Assembly (NCBI RefSeq): GCF_002288925.2
Contig: NW_022098023.1
Coordinates: 34,154,287 to 34,218,286, forward strand
Length of the DNA: 64,000 nt
Source of the DNA: Delphinapterus leucas
Taxonomy: Eukaryota > Chordata > Mammalia > Artiodactyla > Monodontidae
Direction: 5' to 3'
The notes under the pieces are model-generated. The model had not been told where the DNA came from and did no database searches. It saw only the letters and a program-made list of their open reading frames with translations. Positions within the stretch are counted from its first letter, which is position 1. Each line of letters begins with the position of its first letter. Shown in pieces: positions 1 to 12,270 of the stretch. The position numbers and the translations under genes were made by a program.

Positions 1-1229
1 CTTTTCTACATTTAAAATGTTTCTCTACATTAGTAATTTACAACATTCTAAATTTTTTTTTTTAAATAAATGTTGCTTTGGGTGGTTTTTTTTTTTTTTT
101 TTTTTTTAGTTTGGGAAACACACAGAATAAACTGCTTATATTTTCTGTCATTAATTTTGGATGTCTCCTACCTCTTACTTAGTGACACTGGTTTTCTTCC
201 ATCCTTCCATCTGTTGGAGAACTAAATAAAGTATGAACTGTAGTCCATTATGCTTTGTAGAAATGGCAAATGCAAACGCTTAGCCTACTCTTTTCTGTGT
301 TAAATATTGTGCTTTTTTGTTTTTTAGCTTATGTATTTATTTTTAACAAACTTTATTTAAATTAAGCATTGCATTTTAAGTTTTAAAATCTATTGTCATT
401 AATTGTAAAATAACTGATATTTAATTTCAGATATTCTCCATCATTTCTTTGGATCTGATATTATAGCAAGCAAGGAAATTATTAATTCCATGGAAGAAAA
501 ACCTTAAAAAATACTGACTCATTCAGTCTTCAATATTTTTAAAATAGTAAAAGAAATGTATAAATAATGCTTGGGAAAATCCAAATACTATTCAGGGAAA
601 ATAATCTGCAGTTAAATACATTAAAAATATAATTGAGATGGTGATAGGTCCCATGAAGACAATAAAGTAAAATCATACGATAGAAAGTGTTTGGGGAGGG
701 GCTACTTTTGATAGTGTGCCAAGGGAATGTCTGAATTGTAGTTGAGCTAAGGTCCTATATTAGTTAGGATAAATGTACAGCTCCTCTAACAAAGTCCCAA
801 CTGAATGATAATAGTTTAAACAGTTTTTTCTCTGCCATGTAACAGTCCTTGAATTATCAGTCTACGTTGTTGAGGTCCATTTTTCTTCTATCTTTTTCCC
901 CACGCTCAAGACATTGTCTTCATCATCATGTCAATAAGCACTCAATACTACATCTAAAAGATTTACATTTCAGGCAGAGAGAAAAAGAAAAGGTAGAAGG
1001 AACACGCACCATTAAGTTGAAAATGCATTGCCTTGAAGTAACTCAAATCATGTCTATTTACACCCCATTGGCTAGCACGTAGTTACATAGCCACATCTGG
1101 TGCAAATGAAAAAAGAAAGGACAGCTTCATTTTAGCCAGATACAAAATTTTAGTTCCATCACTAAGGAAAGACTGGACTTCAGGCAACAAACAGACTTTT
1201 ACCTGAAATGAAGGTAAGGATGAAACTCT
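1..1229. other. Single-copy AT-rich DNA, no gene recognised
   Basis: The stretch has T-rich runs near 51-63 and 89-108 and no long open frame. The short frame at 849-1082 has no recognisable motif and no coding context. I see no clear repeat family here, though heavily decayed repeats may be missed. Confidence 0.5.
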
Positions 1230-3035
1230 GTTAAGATTTTGGGAGTCAGTCTTCAGACCATTATTTCTTCAAATTATTTTTCATTCTGAACCAATCTTTG
1301 GCTTCTCTTTCTGGAAAGCTAATGAAATGATTATTAGGCCTTCTGATATTAGACTCATAGGTGCTTGAGCTCTGCTTATTTTTGTTCAGTATTTTTTTCT
1401 TCTGTTGTTAAGATTGGAAATTTTCTACTGATTTATCTTTAAGTTCACTGAGTCTTTCCTATTTAATTTCCATGTCTACTATTGAGCCCATGAAATGAAA
1501 CTTTTATCACATACACTGTGTTTTTCAGTTATAACATTTCCATTTGGCACCTGATTCTATAATATGGTTTCTATTTCTCTGCTGAAAATTTTTATATTTT
1601 TATTAATTTTGAGAGTGATCAACTTTAGCTCACGGGGCAAAATAATAAACTGCTTTAAGGCTTTGCCTGATAATTTCAACATCTGAGTCATCTTGGGATT
1701 GGCATTTTTTTTTTTTTTTCAGTACGTGGGCCTCTCACTGTTGTGGCCTCTCCCGTTGCGGAACACAGGCTCCAGACGCTCAGGCTCAGCGGCCATGGCT
1801 CACAGGCCCAGCCGCTCCGCGGCATGTGGGATCTTCCCGGACCGGGGCACGAACCCGTGTCCCCTGCATCGGCAGGCGGACTCTCAACCACTGCACCACC
1901 AGGAAAGCCTGGGATTGGCATTTTAATTATTTTTTCCACTAGTGTCTGGACAGATTTTCTCAGTTCTTTCAATGTCAAGTGATTTGGGATTATATCGTGG
2001 ACATTTTGTGTATTATGTCGTAAAACTCCAAGTCCTGTTAAAATTCTTTGAAGATTAACTGTACATTTTTTTTCTTGTTTGTTTTAGCAGACAGTTGGCA
2101 TGGTTAAGTTCAGATCAAAAGTTTTGATTTCCCTTCTGTAGGTAATGCTTTCAAAGTCAGTTTGGGTTTCCAAGTTAATACTATGCTGTTTGAGTTTTCT
2201 TGTGCTTGTTCACTCAGGGATTTGCCTAGGACTTATGTTTTGGTGTGAACAATAATTCAGTTCTAAAGCTTTGATCATGTTTACTGTTGTCTGTTCTATT
2301 AGTGCACAGACTGGGCTAAGCCTGTTTTTTTCAGTTCAGATACAGTATTTGGGCAATCCTCTCTCTCACCTCCCCAGTTTCCCAGCCACTGTTTGGTTCC
2401 CTGGGGCCCCCTTTTCCCAGTCTCCTGACATGGGAGCCAGAATTTCTCTCAGGGTTTAGCCTTTTGTGCTAGTGAACAATTTTTCAATACTGTGGCCATT
2501 CTCAGGTAAAGCTGAGAGAGAAACGCAACACAAAATAGTGGTGATATCCCACACACTCTTTGGACCATTGAGGTCACTTTCTTGATTCCTCTGGATAGAA
2601 TTATGCTTTTACCCTGAGGTTTAGATATCCCACCATGGAAGCAGAGCTGCTTCACGACTGGAGCTTCCTAAGGGCAGGGCTAAAATAGAAAATAAATAAA
2701 AGGAGATCCTCCTTCCAATCCACTCTCTGTCTTTTTGCTTTGAAAAACAGAATTTTCCTCCTAAGGTTTATTGTCCATCTCTACTTGTGCTCTCAGGTAA
2801 AAGCCAGGAGATAAAGAGTGGAGGGTAAAAATGAGTAAAGTCATGGCCTCTCCTTTCTTCTTCAAGTTTGACTTCCCTCCCATTTTATCTGCATCATTTA
2901 CTTTCCAGAGTAAACATAGTCATTCTTTGTATTCTGCCCAGAGTTTTTTTTGTTGCAATCATGGAGAAAGATAGGCTGCGATGAGCTTATTCCAGCTCAG
3001 TCATCATTGGAACTCTTTTACTAGAGCTCTTTTTT
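1230..3035 (-). mobile_element. Old L1 (L1M/L1ME-like) 5' region, antisense, split by a SINE
   Basis: Read on the minus strand this resembles the ORF1/5' end portion of ancient mammalian L1M elements. Phrases around 1655-1700 and 1925-2040 (the 'cctgataatttcaacatctgagtcatc' type segment and the 'tggacattttg.gtattatgt' segment) are familiar from that family. It is strongly diverged and has no open frame. The CHR SINE at 1709-1909 interrupts it inside the motif GGGATTGGCA, which belongs to the L1 and was duplicated by the SINE insertion. The exact subfamily and outer borders are not fixed by eye. Confidence 0.6.
1709..1909 (-). mobile_element. CHR-type tRNA-derived SINE (cetacean), short form
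   Basis: In minus orientation the element begins with the CHR head at about 1909 and runs to an A tail, seen as the T run at 1706-1719. The internal promoter B box appears as the complement of GGTTCGTGCCCC near 1845-1856. A perfect 15-bp target duplication, TGGGATTGGCATTTT, flanks it at 1694-1708 and 1910-1924. The intact duplication and many retained CpGs indicate a fairly recent insertion. It lies inside the older L1M segment. Frames crossing it are SINE shadows, not genes. Confidence 0.93.
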
Positions 3036-3898
3036 TCCTTCCAGTTTTATTGAGATGACTGACATACAGCACTGTATAAGTTTAAGGTATACAGCATAAT
3101 AATATGATTTACATACATCATGAAGTGATTATCACAATAAATTTAGATCATTAAAGAAAAATAGAAAAAACATTTTTCTTCTTTTGATGAGAAGTCTTAG
3201 GATTTACTCTCAAAATCTTTCATGTATAACATACAGCAGTGTTAATTATATATATCATGTTGTACGTTACCTCCTTAAATTCTTATTTATCTTATAACTG
3301 GAAGTTTGCACTTTTTGACTGCCTTCATCCAATTCCCTCTCCTCCCACCGCCTGTTTCTGGTAACCACAAATCTGATTTCTTTTTCTATGAGTTTGCTTG
3401 TTTGTTTTTAAAGTATAATTGACCTACTACACTATGTTAGCTCCCGTTACACAACATAGAGATTCGATATTTGCATTTCAAACTGATCACCACAAGTCTA
3501 ATTACAAATGTCACCATACAAAGATATTACATAATTATTGACTGTATTTCCCACAATTTACATTACATACCCATTACTCATTTATCTTGCAACTGGAAGT
3601 GTGTACCTCTTAATCTCCCTCACTTATTTCTCCCCTCCCCCTACCCCCCTCCTCTCTGACAAACCCCTGTTTGTTCTATGTATCTATAACTTTGATTATG
3701 TTTCATTATGTTTGTTCATCGGTTTTGTTTTTTTAGACTACACATGTAAGTGAAGTCACACGGTATTTGTCTTCCTCTTATGACTTATTTCACTTAGCAT
3801 AATACCCTCTATGTCCACCCATGTTGTCACAGATAGCAAGATTTCATTCCTTTTTATGGCTGAGTAATATTCCATATCTTGTTTATCTATTCTCTATT
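3036..3898 (-). mobile_element. Old L1 3' end, antisense
   Basis: From 3043 the text 'ttttattgagatgactgacatacagcactg' type sequence is the reverse complement of an L1M 3' UTR. A second homologous run starts at about 3408 (TTAAAGTATAATTGACC) and reaches the 'ggctgagtaatattccat' phrase at 3858-3876, typical of the ORF2/3' UTR junction of mammalian L1s. The two runs may be one duplicated or two nested 3' ends, because both contain the 'cttataactgg' / 'cttgcaactgg' region (3291, 3586). No intact reading frame remains. Confidence 0.75.
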
Positions 3899-4740
3899 TA
3901 TGGGCCCTTGGTGAATGGGGCTGCATCCTGTGAAGGCTGGCTGAGGGCCTAAAGGTGTCCTAAAGTTGGTTGTCCTGCTGGTGAGTGGGGCCATGGCCCA
4001 GGGGAATCCAGGCCTGGTGCCCACCCACTGGTGGATGAAGAAGTGTCCTGGAGCTAGTGCCAGCCTACTGGCAGGCAGAGTCAGGTCCTGAGGGTCCCTG
4101 GCTGCAGGGTTCAGGGTTCCCGGATCCAGTGTTGACCCACTGGTAGGTGGGTCCAGATCCCATCGTGGCTGGCTAAGGAGCTCAAGGTGTCTTAAAGCTG
4201 ATGTTGGCCACTAGTAGGGAGGGCCATGCTCCAGGGTTTTCTGGGGCTTGTGCTGGCCTGCTGGTGAGTGGGCTGTGTCCTTCCAGGGTGGCTGAGGGGC
4301 TATGGTAGTCCTGGGAATGGTGTCTACCCTCTGGTGGATAGGGACAAAGCACAGGAGGTCTTGGGGCTGATGCCAGCCCACTGGTGTGTGAGGCTGGACC
4401 CAGGGCTATGTCGGCCCTCTGGGGAGTGGAGTTGAGTCCTGGGGTCTCTGGATGCAGGGCCCAGGGGTCCCACTGTTGGTGTGATGTCCCACAGGTTGGT
4501 GGGCCTAGGACCAAGAGATTCCTGGGTTATTGTGGGCTCACTGGTTTGTGGGCCTTGTCCTTGGCCCTCTGGTGGACAGGGTCATGTCCTGGAGCAGCTT
4601 TGGGCTCAAGGGTTATTAAGGCAGCCTGCCTGCTCGTGGGTGGGGTTCTGTCCCTACTGGGCTAGTTGCTTGGTTTAGGGTATCTCAGTACTGGTGCTGA
4701 CAGGCTAGTGGTTGGGGCTGAGTCCTGGTGCTAATAAGCT
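3899..4740 (-). repeat. GC-rich degenerate tandem repeat array, probably of an L1M 5' UTR
   Basis: This is an abrupt GC-rich island in AT-rich DNA. It is built of imperfect units about 40-70 bp long, each with a core like CTGGTGGRTGGGGC followed by TCCTGGGG and GGCTGATGC. Copies of the core lie near 3978, 4027, 4069, 4139, 4210, 4260, 4330, 4381, 4409, 4493, 4571, 4634 and 4708. It continues directly into recognisable L1 5' UTR sequence on the right (4741-5376), so I read it as the tandem-repeat section of that 5' UTR on the minus strand. The open frames here (for example 4182-4514 minus and 4384-4665 plus) are by-products of low stop-codon density in GC-rich repeats. Confidence 0.65.
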
Positions 4741-5376
4741 AAAGGGAGGATTCCAAAATGGTGCTTGTCAGCACCAGTGTCCACGTGGTAGGAAAAGCTC
4801 CCCCATATGGCTGCCGCCAGCATCTCTGTCACCAGAGTGAACTCCAGTTGCCTCCTGCCTCTCCAGGAGGCTTTCCAAGATAAGCAGATATGTTGTATCC
4901 AGGCTCCTTTCAAAGTATTACTTCTTAACTGGGTCCAAGAGCATGTGAGATTTTGTGTATACCCTTTATGAATGAGCCTCTATTTCCCACAGCCCTCTGG
5001 CTCCACTGAAAATAAGCACCCCTTGCCGTCAAAGCCAAACATACTGAGGGCTCATTTTCTTGGTGCAGGACCCCTGGGTTGGGGAACCCAATGTGGGTAT
5101 TGAACCCCCTAGCTCCTTGGGGAGAAACTCTCAATTGTAATTATCCTCTTGTTTGTGGCTCACCTGCTGGGGGTATAGGTCTTGACTGTACCACATCTCT
5201 GCCCCTCCTACCCATCTCACTGTGGTTCCTTCTTTATATCTTTAGTTGTAGAAGATTTTTTCTGCTAGATTTCAGTCTTTCTTATCAATAGTTGCTCTGT
5301 AAATAGCTGTAATTTTGGTGTGCCCATGGGAGGAGGTGAGCTCATGATCTTCCTATTCTGCCATCTTGGTCATTCC
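4741..5376 (-). mobile_element. L1M-type 5' UTR terminus, antisense
   Basis: Read on the minus strand the element starts at about 5376 with a segment of the 'caagatggc.gaatagga' type, then the 'ctcacctcctcccatgggca' phrase (5322-5341), the usual 5' start of older mammalian L1s. It continues through the 'gaaagactgaaatctagcag' type segment and a GGAGAGTTTCTCCCC-like region near 5120. It is not open to translation. With the 3' end at 3036-3898 it would make one L1 lacking nearly all of ORF1 and ORF2, or two different L1s placed side by side. Confidence 0.75.
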
Positions 5377-6679
5377 TCACTCATGCTTAATATTTTACCA
5401 TTAACGACTTATTCATCATGCTACTTTTTGTTTTACATTTTTGGCATATAGTTTGCCAAGTACCTCTTCTGGGCTTCAGTGAGGAAAGGGGAATTCGAAA
5501 TATTTGGAGAGTAAAGAAGGAAATTATGGATAAATATAACATAGATTTCACTTCCTTTAGACCTAATATACATTTAAATTATTTTATACCCACTTTTCAG
5601 AGACAATGTGTGAAATATGCATGTACTAGGGTTTCACTAATTTGTGACATCTGTTTGTGGTGGCATTGTACCTATATCTCACATTTCTCATTAATCTCAT
5701 TTCAACACCTAGTTGACATATATAATATCCAATTTTGACTTCTCAAAATTTGTTTTCTAGAATTAAAAATAGCTTCATACTTTATAGAAGAAACATAGCA
5801 CTGATAATAGCATATTAAATGGTTCTGCCATTTAATAAAGTATTTATCCAACCCAACCATTTTTGCACTTACTTTACACTCATATAACCTCCTAAGATTT
5901 CTCTGGAATATCATATGCTTTATACCACAAAAAGTACATAGCGCCATACAAAATAGACAATAGAATAATGCAATGTATACCGCAAACATTTTTAATAGTA
6001 AATTAAAGTCATACTGCAAGATTTTTCTTGAGCATTTTAGTTTTTGAAGGATGCTTTCAAAACTAACCTTTCTTTATTCTATCTCCTCTGGGTAATTATG
6101 TGTGAAATATTTTGATACAATGAGGAGGGACATTGTCTAAACAATTACTTTTTCCTGTTAGTAAACTTTGCATGACTCTATTACTCATAATCTAAATTTG
6201 GACAAAGCAATGGATATAGCAGACATTCAATACTATTCTGGATGGATATAACCCAATCTATATAGCAGTATATTTCCTGGAATTGTTTTCCAGAAAAATC
6301 ATGCACTTTTCCATGAACAGTAGTTCTCATGTACAATGTTAACCGGCAGGTCAGGCATTCCTATCCTCTCATGTCATTAATACTGCTCAAAATCGGAGAT
6401 TGAATTAACTTCAGTAAAATTCTAGTTAAAAAAACAAACAGATCTGTTTAAAGAATCATCTAAATTTTTAACATTAACTGTTATGATGGTTATTTAGCAT
6501 TGGAATTTAATGTAATAAATTTTATTAAACGCCAACTCTGTAAGCACCTACACAGAGACTACAAAGAGAAATATAGGAATATCAAAATTAAAATGTTGTG
6601 CTCAAGAAAGTTATAATTTTATAAGGGCATATTAAATAATTAAGACAGTGATTTTTATAACTAGTAGCTGTATAAGAAA
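5377..6679. other. Single-copy AT-rich DNA, no gene recognised
   Basis: There are two short frames (5418-5738 plus and 5702-6019 minus) of about 105 codons without recognisable domains or codon bias. They overlap each other at one end and are probably chance. No clear repeat family is visible. Confidence 0.5.
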
Positions 6680-6850
6680 ATTAATATTTATTGAGAACTT
6701 ACTATATGCCTGGTCCTGATTTTAGCACTTTAAAGTTTTTATGTTGTTTTATATGAAGGAAGTTTATATTTTGCCCACAATACAAAGAAAGGCACAGACT
6801 CAAGAGTTTAACAATTTTCTAAAATAGATCCAGTATTCAAATGTCTGTTG
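6680..6850 (-). repeat. MIR SINE remnant, antisense
   Basis: The order 'tattgagaacttactatatgcc', then 'tgcccacaatacaaagaaaggcacagactca', is the reverse complement of the MIR 3' and core regions (consensus tail 'tactatgtgcc', core 'gaggcacagaga'). It is heavily decayed. Confidence 0.6.
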
Positions 6851-7002
6851 GAAGCCTGTGAAACACTGTGGAGCCTTACACAATATTCTGGGGATACTTA
6901 CCAATACAGTTGCAAGCAAAATGCCACAGGAATTGATAAAAAAGGAAAGAAATCTACATGTTTGATCACAAGTAGTTCATGGAAGTGGTGGTACTTGATA
7001 TT

Positions 7003-7256
7003 GGTAGGGTTTTAAAAAAATTTTTATTTTATATTGAAGTATAGTTGATTTACAATGTTAGTTTCAGGTGTAGAGCAAAGTGATTTGGTTATACACATAC
7101 CTATCTGATTCTTCTCTCACTTAGGTTATTACAGAATATTGAGTAGACTTCCCTGTGCTATACAGTAGATCCTTGTTTGTTATCTATTTTATATATAGTA
7201 CTGTGTATATGTTAATCCCAACCTCCTAATTTATCTCTCCCTCCAACTTTCCCTTA
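7003..7256 (-). mobile_element. L1 3' end, antisense, 5'-truncated
   Basis: The A tail appears as TTTTTATTTTATATTG at about 7020. It is followed by 'agtatagttgatttacaatg' and 'cctgtgctatacagtagatcc', the 3' UTR of artiodactyl/cetacean L1 elements in reverse. It is truncated after about 250 bp, near 'actttccctta'. Confidence 0.85.
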
Positions 7257-7289
7257 GTGTGCAAGTGAGGGCACTCATTATATTTAGAA

Positions 7290-8060
7290 AGTGAAGACTA
7301 AACTAGAATCCAGAAGATGGAAATCTTAAAATTATTTCAATAAACTACAAATGCTAGAGTTTTAGGGTGTCCACAGTGGAGCGGCATGTAGATGGAGCAG
7401 AATAAAATAAATTTAGGTTGAGGAGTTTGCTTCTTGTTCATCAGGTAGGTGATATTCACTGTAGGTCATTGAGAGGAAGAATGAAATCATTGTTTATCAA
7501 GGTAAATCATAATTCCTTAGGTAGGAAATAACATGGAAAAGAAAGACACTGGAAAGAACAGACATGAGTAGAGTACATATTATTGTAAGAGTTTCGAGAA
7601 GAAGGTATTAACAAGCAGACAAATGTGAGGAATATTAGGGGAGATAGAATAAATTAAAACTAGCTAAGTATATTTTATAGATCAGGAACAGGGAGGCATT
7701 AATTAAATAATAAAAGTTGGGTCACTATAGTTGAGAGAGCAGAGGTGCCCTTGAGGGAAAAAGAGAAAACAAAATAAAGGGTTTTGAGAAGATTATATTT
7801 TTAGTATTGGGTACATTTAGTTTGAGGTGAGGATAAAATACCTATGTACATTTATCTATTAAGACATTGGAGATTCTTTTAGATTTGGGCTGAAGATATA
7901 GGCAAGGCCAAGTAACATCAATGTAGGAGGTATCTGCAGGCAAATTATCATTGAAACTCTCAAAGTGAATGGAATAACCCAAGAATCAAGTGCATAGGAA
8001 ACAGAAAAAAAATTTTAAAGCACCATAAATTTAGGATTCCAGAAAATAAACAAAATCAAC
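7290..8060 (-). mobile_element. L2 LINE remnant, antisense
   Basis: The purine-rich text resembles the reverse complement of the L2 RT/3' region: 'gggtacatttagtttgaggtg' near 7810, 'agacattggagattc' and 'gggctgaagatata' near 7864-7902. The order matches L2 read backwards. It is diverged, so the borders are approximate and there is no open frame. Confidence 0.55.
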
Positions 8061-8129
8061 AGAAGAGAAAATCAGAAGCTGTGTTTCATACAAAATACAT
8101 ATAAGCAAGATTCAAAAAGCAGAAAAATA

Positions 8130-8320
8130 ATTGTAGCTCTCTTTCTTTATGCTTAAGTGCAGTCACATATTATCTCATTTAATCTCAACATTCCTCGGAA
8201 GTAGGGCTACTGTCATCCCTTTATAGAGGAGAAACTTGAAACTCTGATGAGCTAAGAAACTTCCCCTGGTCACACAGGAATGGATGGCTGAACAAAGATT
8301 CACACAAAGCAGCCTGCATC
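8130..8320 (-). repeat. MIR SINE remnant, antisense
   Basis: The elements 'tatctcatttaatctcaaca' (8170-8189), 'tttatagaggagaaact' (8220-8236) and 'ggtcacacaggaa' (8269-8281) are the reverse complement of MIR in the expected order and spacing. Confidence 0.8.
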
Positions 8321-8330
8321 TAGATTTTAT

Positions 8331-9072
8331 ACTTTTAATTTTTATGTTATACTGTCTCTTGGTTATCAAAAAGCTTTTCATTTTCCAAATATGAATAATT
8401 GGAGATTTTTAATTATTCTTGTTTATAAGTCCTTTTTTTACTCTTGCTATCTTGATAAGCAAAACTGACCAAGAGACAGAGAAGGATTAAAGTGAAGTAG
8501 GAGAGATTTCAAGGTGGGGCATAATCTATGGGTGATACAGCGTCGCTGAATTAAATATAGATATGGTACTGTTAACTCCATTTTCTAAGAGTGACCCCTT
8601 ATACAACTGATATAATTTAAATTCATCATACTCCTAATCAGTACATGGAATAGTTTCTTAGCTTTAATTTATTCATGTCAAACACACAGAATTGTGGATC
8701 CTACTAAAAGGTAATTGTTTTTCTGATAGCAAAGAAACTTCATCCTTAGCATAATGACCTTTGTTATGCTTTAAGACATGTTTAATGAGTGGATTGGGGT
8801 ATCTATATTTTGAGATAAGTGTTGAGAAAAGCATAATGCTCTTTGTTACACTTAGAGACTCTACATGTACTCTACATCATAAACCCCTTGCTCCATTGTG
8901 CTTACAGAGGATTCAGCAACTTTTAAATAGCTCATTATACTCTGATGAGATTATACTCTGATGATAGTGAAGTTTGCTTTCGGTCAAGCTTAAAGAAAAG
9001 GACTATGGGATGCTCACATATGAGTCACATACCTAAAGAAGTAGGCTTATGCTTTTATTAACAGAAGACAGA
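8331..9072. other. Single-copy AT-rich DNA, no gene recognised
   Basis: There is no repeat or coding signature beyond a short direct repeat, TTATACTCTGATGA, at 8935-8948 and again at 8951-8964. Confidence 0.45.
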
Positions 9073-9294
9073 ATAGCATGGAAGCTAAGTGTGGGCTCTG
9101 GAGCCAGACAGCTTATGTTTGAATATTAGCTTTGCTGCTTACCCTAGCTATGTGATGGTAGATAAATGCTGTGTGCCCCATAGTTTTTTTTTTTTTGTAT
9201 GTGTGTGTGTGTGTGTGTGAGGATTAAATTAGATTATCCATATATGATGCTTAGAATAGTGCCTGATGTGTGGTAAGTATACAGTAATCTTTCC
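9073..9294 (+). repeat. MIR SINE, sense, with an internal poly-T/(GT)n insertion
   Basis: The MIR 5' core is clear: 'gggctctggagccagacag' (9094-9112), then 'agctttgctgcttaccctagctatgtgatg' type sequence. The 3' part follows as 'gaggattaaattagatta' and 'agaatagtgcctgatgtgtgg'. The middle of the consensus is replaced by a T run (9184-9196) and about 11 GT units (9199-9220). Confidence 0.85.
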
Positions 9295-9504
9295 CTTCTC
9301 TTAAAAATGAAATTTGAATGAATATTTAAAGCATATTTGCTTAAAGTGGTACCCATTTACCCTGCCTGTGGCAGGACATAGGGTTAATTCTTTATTCCTG
9401 ATGAGCTCTGTTCGAATTATTCTTACTTAGTAATTTAAATAAATTTAAAAATATTCCAATATTTTCATCACGAAAATGTATTAGAGTTTTAACCTCTTCT
9501 GTTA

Positions 9505-10720
9505 CACATCCTTTCTAATTTTAATGCTATCTTTTTCTTGTTACAATTCTCTCTTATTATGGTTTGCAAAAGTTTGTCTATTTTATTGATCTTCTTCAAG
9601 GAACCAGCTTTTGGTTATATTCATGAAACCAATTTCCTTATTATCTTCTGTTCCATTATTTTTTGTATTTATCTCTATTTTTTATATTGCTTTTGCTTCT
9701 TGTTCTTCAAAGTTTTGAACAATAGGTGGATTCCTTTATTTTCAGTCCATCTTAATTTGAAATTAATACACGTCTTAACATATTACAAACAATACTTTGG
9801 CTACATCATACAGCTTTTTTTTTTTTTTAATGGGAAACACCGTTAGTTTTTGCCTGATATATAGCTTATAAAATATGCTTTTAAAAATTATTTTATTGAG
9901 GTTTTCCTTTGGACTCTAAGGTCAATTTTGTAACAATTTCATGTGTTTTGAATAAATGCATTTTCTTTGACACATTCAAAATGGTCAGTGGATATATTAG
10001 TTCCACACAATTTTGTTATTCATATCTTAATTTTTTTTTAGTTTTCCTTAGTTTGGGGGTTTTGATATGTCAGTTGCAGAGGGAAATTTGTCACATCTTT
10101 CAGTATATATTATGTATTTGTCATTTGGCTCCTTTCTTTTCTCTTTTATATTTCAATATATATATTGATGAATAATAAATTTTAGCAAAATATAAAGTGT
10201 AGTCCAATTTTGACCTGAATTCTATTTTGCCTGACATTACTAGTGCTAAAATTGGTTTCTGTTAGGAAATATTTCTTGATAGGTATATTTTTTCAAATCA
10301 ATTATATTTATATGTTGAGATGTATGTAATTTTGCTTTTTTAAAACTTCTCATATATAGATTTTTATTTTCCCACATCATGAATTTTCTTTTAACAGTGT
10401 TGCATAATTTGTATCTTTAATGAAGGTATGAACTCAGTCTTATTTGTTAGGATCACTCATAAATTTGGGTTTATTAACATGCTGTACTACCATTTTATTA
10501 TATTTTCTTTTATGGTTTTGCATTTTTACCAGTTTTTTTCTTCCCTTTATTTTTTCTTTTCTAGTGGTTTAGGGGATGCATATCCTATTTCAAGTTTCCT
10601 TGTCACTATTTACTACCATTTAACAGATAAATATTTTTGATCAATATATAAATAATGATCATCTATATCTTTGTTCTGAATAAGACAAGAACTTTGCTAT
10701 TAACCTTATCCCCAGAACTT
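9505..10720 (-). mobile_element. Old L1 ORF2 segment, antisense
   Basis: On the minus strand this corresponds to decayed L1 ORF2 sequence. The phrases 'tctattttattgatcttctt' (9577-9596) followed by 'aaggaaccagcttttggtta', and later 'ttctattttgcctgacatta' (10221-10240), are characteristic in reverse. Indels and stops are frequent. The plus-strand frames here are shadows, rich in Phe and Leu because they read A-rich L1 backwards. Confidence 0.7.
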
Positions 10721-11164
10721 CCACCCATATCCTGCCTCAAACACCAGTCATGATCATCTGGAGAGTTAGTGACAGAATTATAATAACGTTTAAACAGAGT
10801 ATTGTATGGAGTATTAACCTTGAGTATTTTTTTATCTGAAATATCTTTATTTTGTTGTTTTTGTTGTTTTCACATGTAAATGAAAGTTTAAGTAATTAGT
10901 AAAACTTAGGTTTAAAATTATGGTTTCTTACAAATTTGTTAAATGCATTTTTAGGATCCTGAAAAACTTTTTTTTTCACTCTACAAGCTTTTAGGATGTT
11001 CTCTTTATCCCTGCAGTGCTGAAATGTCATGATTTATCTAATTGTGTGCCTCTTCTATTAATCCTGTACAGTACTTTGTTCATCCTTCAATCTGAAGACT
11101 TGTGCTTTAGTTCTCAACTATTTTTTTCTATTATTTTATTGATTATTTTTACTTTTATTCCCTT

Positions 11165-11930
11165 TTGGGACTTTTAATTTTCTAATTATTTAAAACACAT
11201 TTGAGAGCAGTTTTAAGTTCATAGCAAAACTGAGCAGAAGCTACAGAATTTTCTGTATAGCCCTTGCTCCCACACATGCATAGCTTTCACTTTTATTAAC
11301 ATCCCCCACCAGAGTAGTACGTTTGTTACAATCAATAAACCTGTATTGACACATTATAACCACCCTAAGTCCGTAGTTTACCTTAGGGTTCTCTCTTGGT
11401 GCTGTATATTCTATGGATTTGCACAAACACATGTAATCATAATTATAGTCTTTTATAGAGGATTTTCACTGCCTTAAAAATTCTCTGTGTTTCACCTTTC
11501 ATTTTTCCCCTACTCAACCCAGCCCCTGGCAACCACTGATATTTTTTCTATCTCCATCATTTTGCCTTTTCCAGAACATCATATACTTAGAATCATAAAG
11601 TATGTAGACTCTTCAGGCTGACTTCTTTCACTTAGTAACATGCATTTAGGATTCCTCCATGTCTTTTTATGGCTTGATAGCTCATTTCTTTTTAGTACTG
11701 AATCATATTCCACTATATGGATATACCAGAGCTTATTCATGCATTCACCTACTAAAGGACATCTTGGTGGCTTCCAAGTTTTGTCAGTGACGAAAAAAAT
11801 CTGCTATAAACATCTGTATGCAAGTTTTTGTGTGGACATAAGTTTTCAACTACTTTGGGTAAATTCCCAAAGTGTGATTACTGGATCATATGTAAATATT
11901 CTTCTGGAAATTTTATGAGGTAAAGGTTAG
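11165..11930 (-). mobile_element. Old L1 (L1M) 3' end, antisense
   Basis: The 3' UTR and ORF2 end are clear in reverse order: 'agttcatagcaaaactgag' (11216-11234), 'acatcccccaccagagtagt' (11300-11319), 'cccctggcaaccactgat' (11523-11540), 'gactcttcaggctgacttc', 'catgtctttttatggcttga' and 'aaaggacatcttggtggctt' (11754-11773). It ends near the 'tgattactggatcatatg' phrase. It is too decayed to code. Confidence 0.88.
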
Positions 11931-12009
11931 AATAAATGATCATGCTTTCCATCCTTTCCCTGTCTGAATCTTTCTGAGATGATCTAGAATTCTGATACAC
12001 CATCAAGCA

Positions 12010-12270
12010 TGGCTGCTAAGAGCACACACTCTGGGGTCAGATTACTTAGGATCAAATGCCAGTTAGTTCTTCTGCTTCTTAGCTGTATGACCTGAGGGTT
12101 ATTATTTCATCTTTCAAGCAGAAAATTCCTTACCAGTTAAAATAAAATAAAGTGGAACTACTGATATTTGTTATAAGTTATTGTAGAGATTAAATCAGAT
12201 AATGAATATAAAGTACATAGCATAGTGCCTGTCACATAAATTTTTGATGTCTATTAACTATCGTTGTTGG
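12010..12270 (+). repeat. MIR SINE, sense
   Basis: It follows the whole MIR consensus: 'ggctgctaagagcacacactctgg' type start, 'tgcttcttagctgtatgacc' (12070-12089), 'gattaaatcagataatgaat' (12189-12208), and 'agcatagtgcctgtcacata' (12219-12238). Confidence 0.88.

Noticed and set aside
4182..4665. Open frames of 93-110 codons on both strands in a GC-rich block
   Set aside because: They lie in the degenerate minisatellite/L1 5' UTR. Frames on opposite strands are open because stop codons are scarce in GC-rich repeats. No domain is seen.
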